In this document: positions 63,130-64,000 of the stretch, piece by piece
Layout of the letters: every line of letters begins with the position of its first letter
Numbering within the stretch: position 1 is the first letter of the stretch
NCBI GenBank assembly: GCA_002729525.1
Contig: PBYI01000053.1
Span: 62,001 to 126,000 of the forward strand
Direction: 5' to 3'
Length of the DNA stretch: 64,000 nt
Source of the DNA: Nocardioides sp.
GTDB lineage: Bacteria > Actinomycetota > Actinomycetes > Propionibacteriales > Nocardioidaceae
Made by a program: the position numbers and the translations under genes
Notes under the pieces: model-generated
The model's input: only the letters and a program-made list of their open reading frames with translations
Databases searched by the model: none
What the model was told of the DNA's origin: nothing

Positions 63130-64000
63130 TCAGCGCGCGGCGTAGTCGCGCAGCAGGCTGCGGCCGATGATCATCTTCTGGATGTCGGAGGTGCCCTCGC
63201 CGATGAGCATGAACTTGACCTCGCGCATCAGGCGCTCGATCTCGTACTCCTTGGAGTAGCCGTAGCCGCCGTGGATCCGGAAGGAGTCCTCGACGACCTC
63301 GTTGGCGTACTCCGAGGCGAGCATCTTGGCCATGCCGGCCTCGACGTCCAGACGGCGACCGGTGTCCTTGAGGCGGGCGGCGCGCACCATCATCGTGTGG
63401 GCGGTCTCGACCTTGGTCGCCATCTCGGCCAGGCGGAACAGCACCGCCTGGTGCTGGGCGATCGGCTTGCCGAAGGTCTCGCGCTGCTGGGCGTAGGCCA
63501 CACCGAGCTCGAACCCGCGCCAGGCCAGGCCGCAGGCGCGGGCGGCGACGTTGACGCGCCCGACCTCGACGCCGTCCATCATCTGGTAGAAGCCCTTGCC
63601 GGGCTCCCCGCCGAGGACCTGCTCGGCGGCGATCTTGTGCCCCTCGAGCACCAGCTCGGTGGTGTCGACGCCCTTGTAGCCCATCTTGTCGATCTTGCCG
63701 GGCACGGTGATGCCCTGACCGACCTCGCCGAAGCCGGACTCCTTCTCCACCAGGAACGTCGTCATGTTCCGGTAGACCGAGTCGGCGCCCTCGTCGGTGC
63801 GCACAAGCAGGGCGACGAGGTTGGAGGAGCCACCGTTGGTCAGCCACATCTTCTGGCCGGTGATCTCGTAGCCCTCGTCGGTCTTGACGGCCTTCGTCTT
63901 GATCGCGCTGACGTCGGAGCCGAGGCCCGGCTCGGACATCGAGAAGGAGCCGCGCACGTCACCCGTCGCCATGCGCGGGAGGTACTTCTGCTTCTGCTCC
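63130..64000 (-). CDS. Acyl-CoA dehydrogenase, C-terminal part (runs off right edge)
   Basis: The visible 290 residues contain the FAD-binding beta-barrel signature GSFSMSEPGLGSDVSAIKTK, WLTNGGSSN, the C-terminal helical domain with RETFGKPIAQHQAVLFRLAE and MATK, and GGYGYSKEYEIERLMREVKF plus IGEGTSDIQKMIIGRSLL; the Glu of GEGTSDIQ is the catalytic base position. The N-terminal domain lies beyond base 64000; the open frame continues past ATG 63972 as KQKYLPRMATG, the expected residues, so this ATG is internal. It is followed by the maoC gene. Confidence 0.88.
   Translation of the reverse strand, partial: EQKQKYLPRMATGDVRGSFSMSEPGLGSDVSAIKTKAVKTDEGYEITGQKMWLTNGGSSNLVALLVRTDEGADSVYRNMTTFLVEKESGFGEVGQGITVPGKIDKMGYKGVDTTELVLEGHKIAAEQVLGGEPGKGFYQMMDGVEVGRVNVAARACGLAWRGFELGVAYAQQRETFGKPIAQHQAVLFRLAEMATKVETAHTMMVRAARLKDTGRRLDVEAGMAKMLASEYANEVVEDSFRIHGGYGYSKEYEIERLMREVKFMLIGEGTSDIQKMIIGRSLLRDYAAR

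Noticed and set aside
1..64000. CRISPR array
   Set aside because: No evenly spaced direct repeats with unique spacers and no cas genes were found; the only repeats are terminal inverted repeats, hairpins and short tandem coding repeats.

Overview
The window is high-G+C actinobacterial DNA, most like Nocardioides or a close relative (Nocardioidaceae). This is inferred from gene content: UvrD2 with a tetracysteine motif, an AdnA-AdnB pair, WhiB7 with an AT-hook, mycoredoxin, MoeZ, UPF0182/PPA1309/PDZ-Lon, DUF3107, many GTG starts, and an initiator tRNA with the actinobacterial sequence. No ribosomal RNA is present to settle the species.

Bases 1-18.5 kb look like accessory DNA next to tRNA-fMet (18547-18623). 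From the left they hold the start of a carotenoid operon (crtB cut by the window edge, crtE) with a divergent MerR-DICT regulator; an SRPBCC protein; a BtrH-like gene with an apparent one-base frameshift; an MFS exporter with a divergent TetR; a TetR plus MMPL transporter; and a CYP153-type alkane hydroxylase set (AraC regulator, ferredoxin, P450, ferredoxin reductase). A composite pseudogene follows (start of an acyl-CoA ligase joined to the end of a second ferredoxin reductase), then a complete IS481-family element, an excisionase-like gene and a tyrosine integrase whose 3' end faces the tRNA. This is the layout of an element integrated at a tRNA 3' end. The other attachment site is not in the window.

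From 18.6 kb rightwards the content is ordinary chromosome, tightly packed and often translationally coupled. 18.7-28.6 kb: MpaB-like protein with TetR, UPF0182-PPA1309-PDZ/Lon, MoaE, DUF2342 metalloprotease, NUDIX. 28.6-33 kb: YgjP-like peptidase, HhH-PHP protein, enoyl-CoA hydratase, DUF5679, an orphan TOMM/E1-like protein and a small zinc ribbon. 33-36.6 kb: whiB7 behind a long leader with an AT-rich promoter element, a leader ORF and two mutually exclusive hairpins; then uvrD2 and mycoredoxin. 36.6-45.3 kb: NudC, a flavin monooxygenase and adnAB for double-strand-break repair. 45.3-50 kb: a cupin gene and the overlapping MoxR/DUF58/DUF4129 operon. 50-64 kb: alkyltransferase-like protein, secreted serine protease, MoeZ, TetR, DUF3107, ferritin-like protein, DEAD-box helicase, L,D-transpeptidase, ParA-like ATPase, SDR, PHP phosphoesterase, ABM monooxygenase, DUF6758, histidine phosphatase, potassium channel, MaoC hydratase and an acyl-CoA dehydrogenase cut by the right edge.

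The most interesting signals are the whiB7 attenuator, the ligase/reductase composite pseudogene, the 11-bp element shared by the crt/merR and BtrH-like promoters, and the orphan TOMM/E1-like protein.
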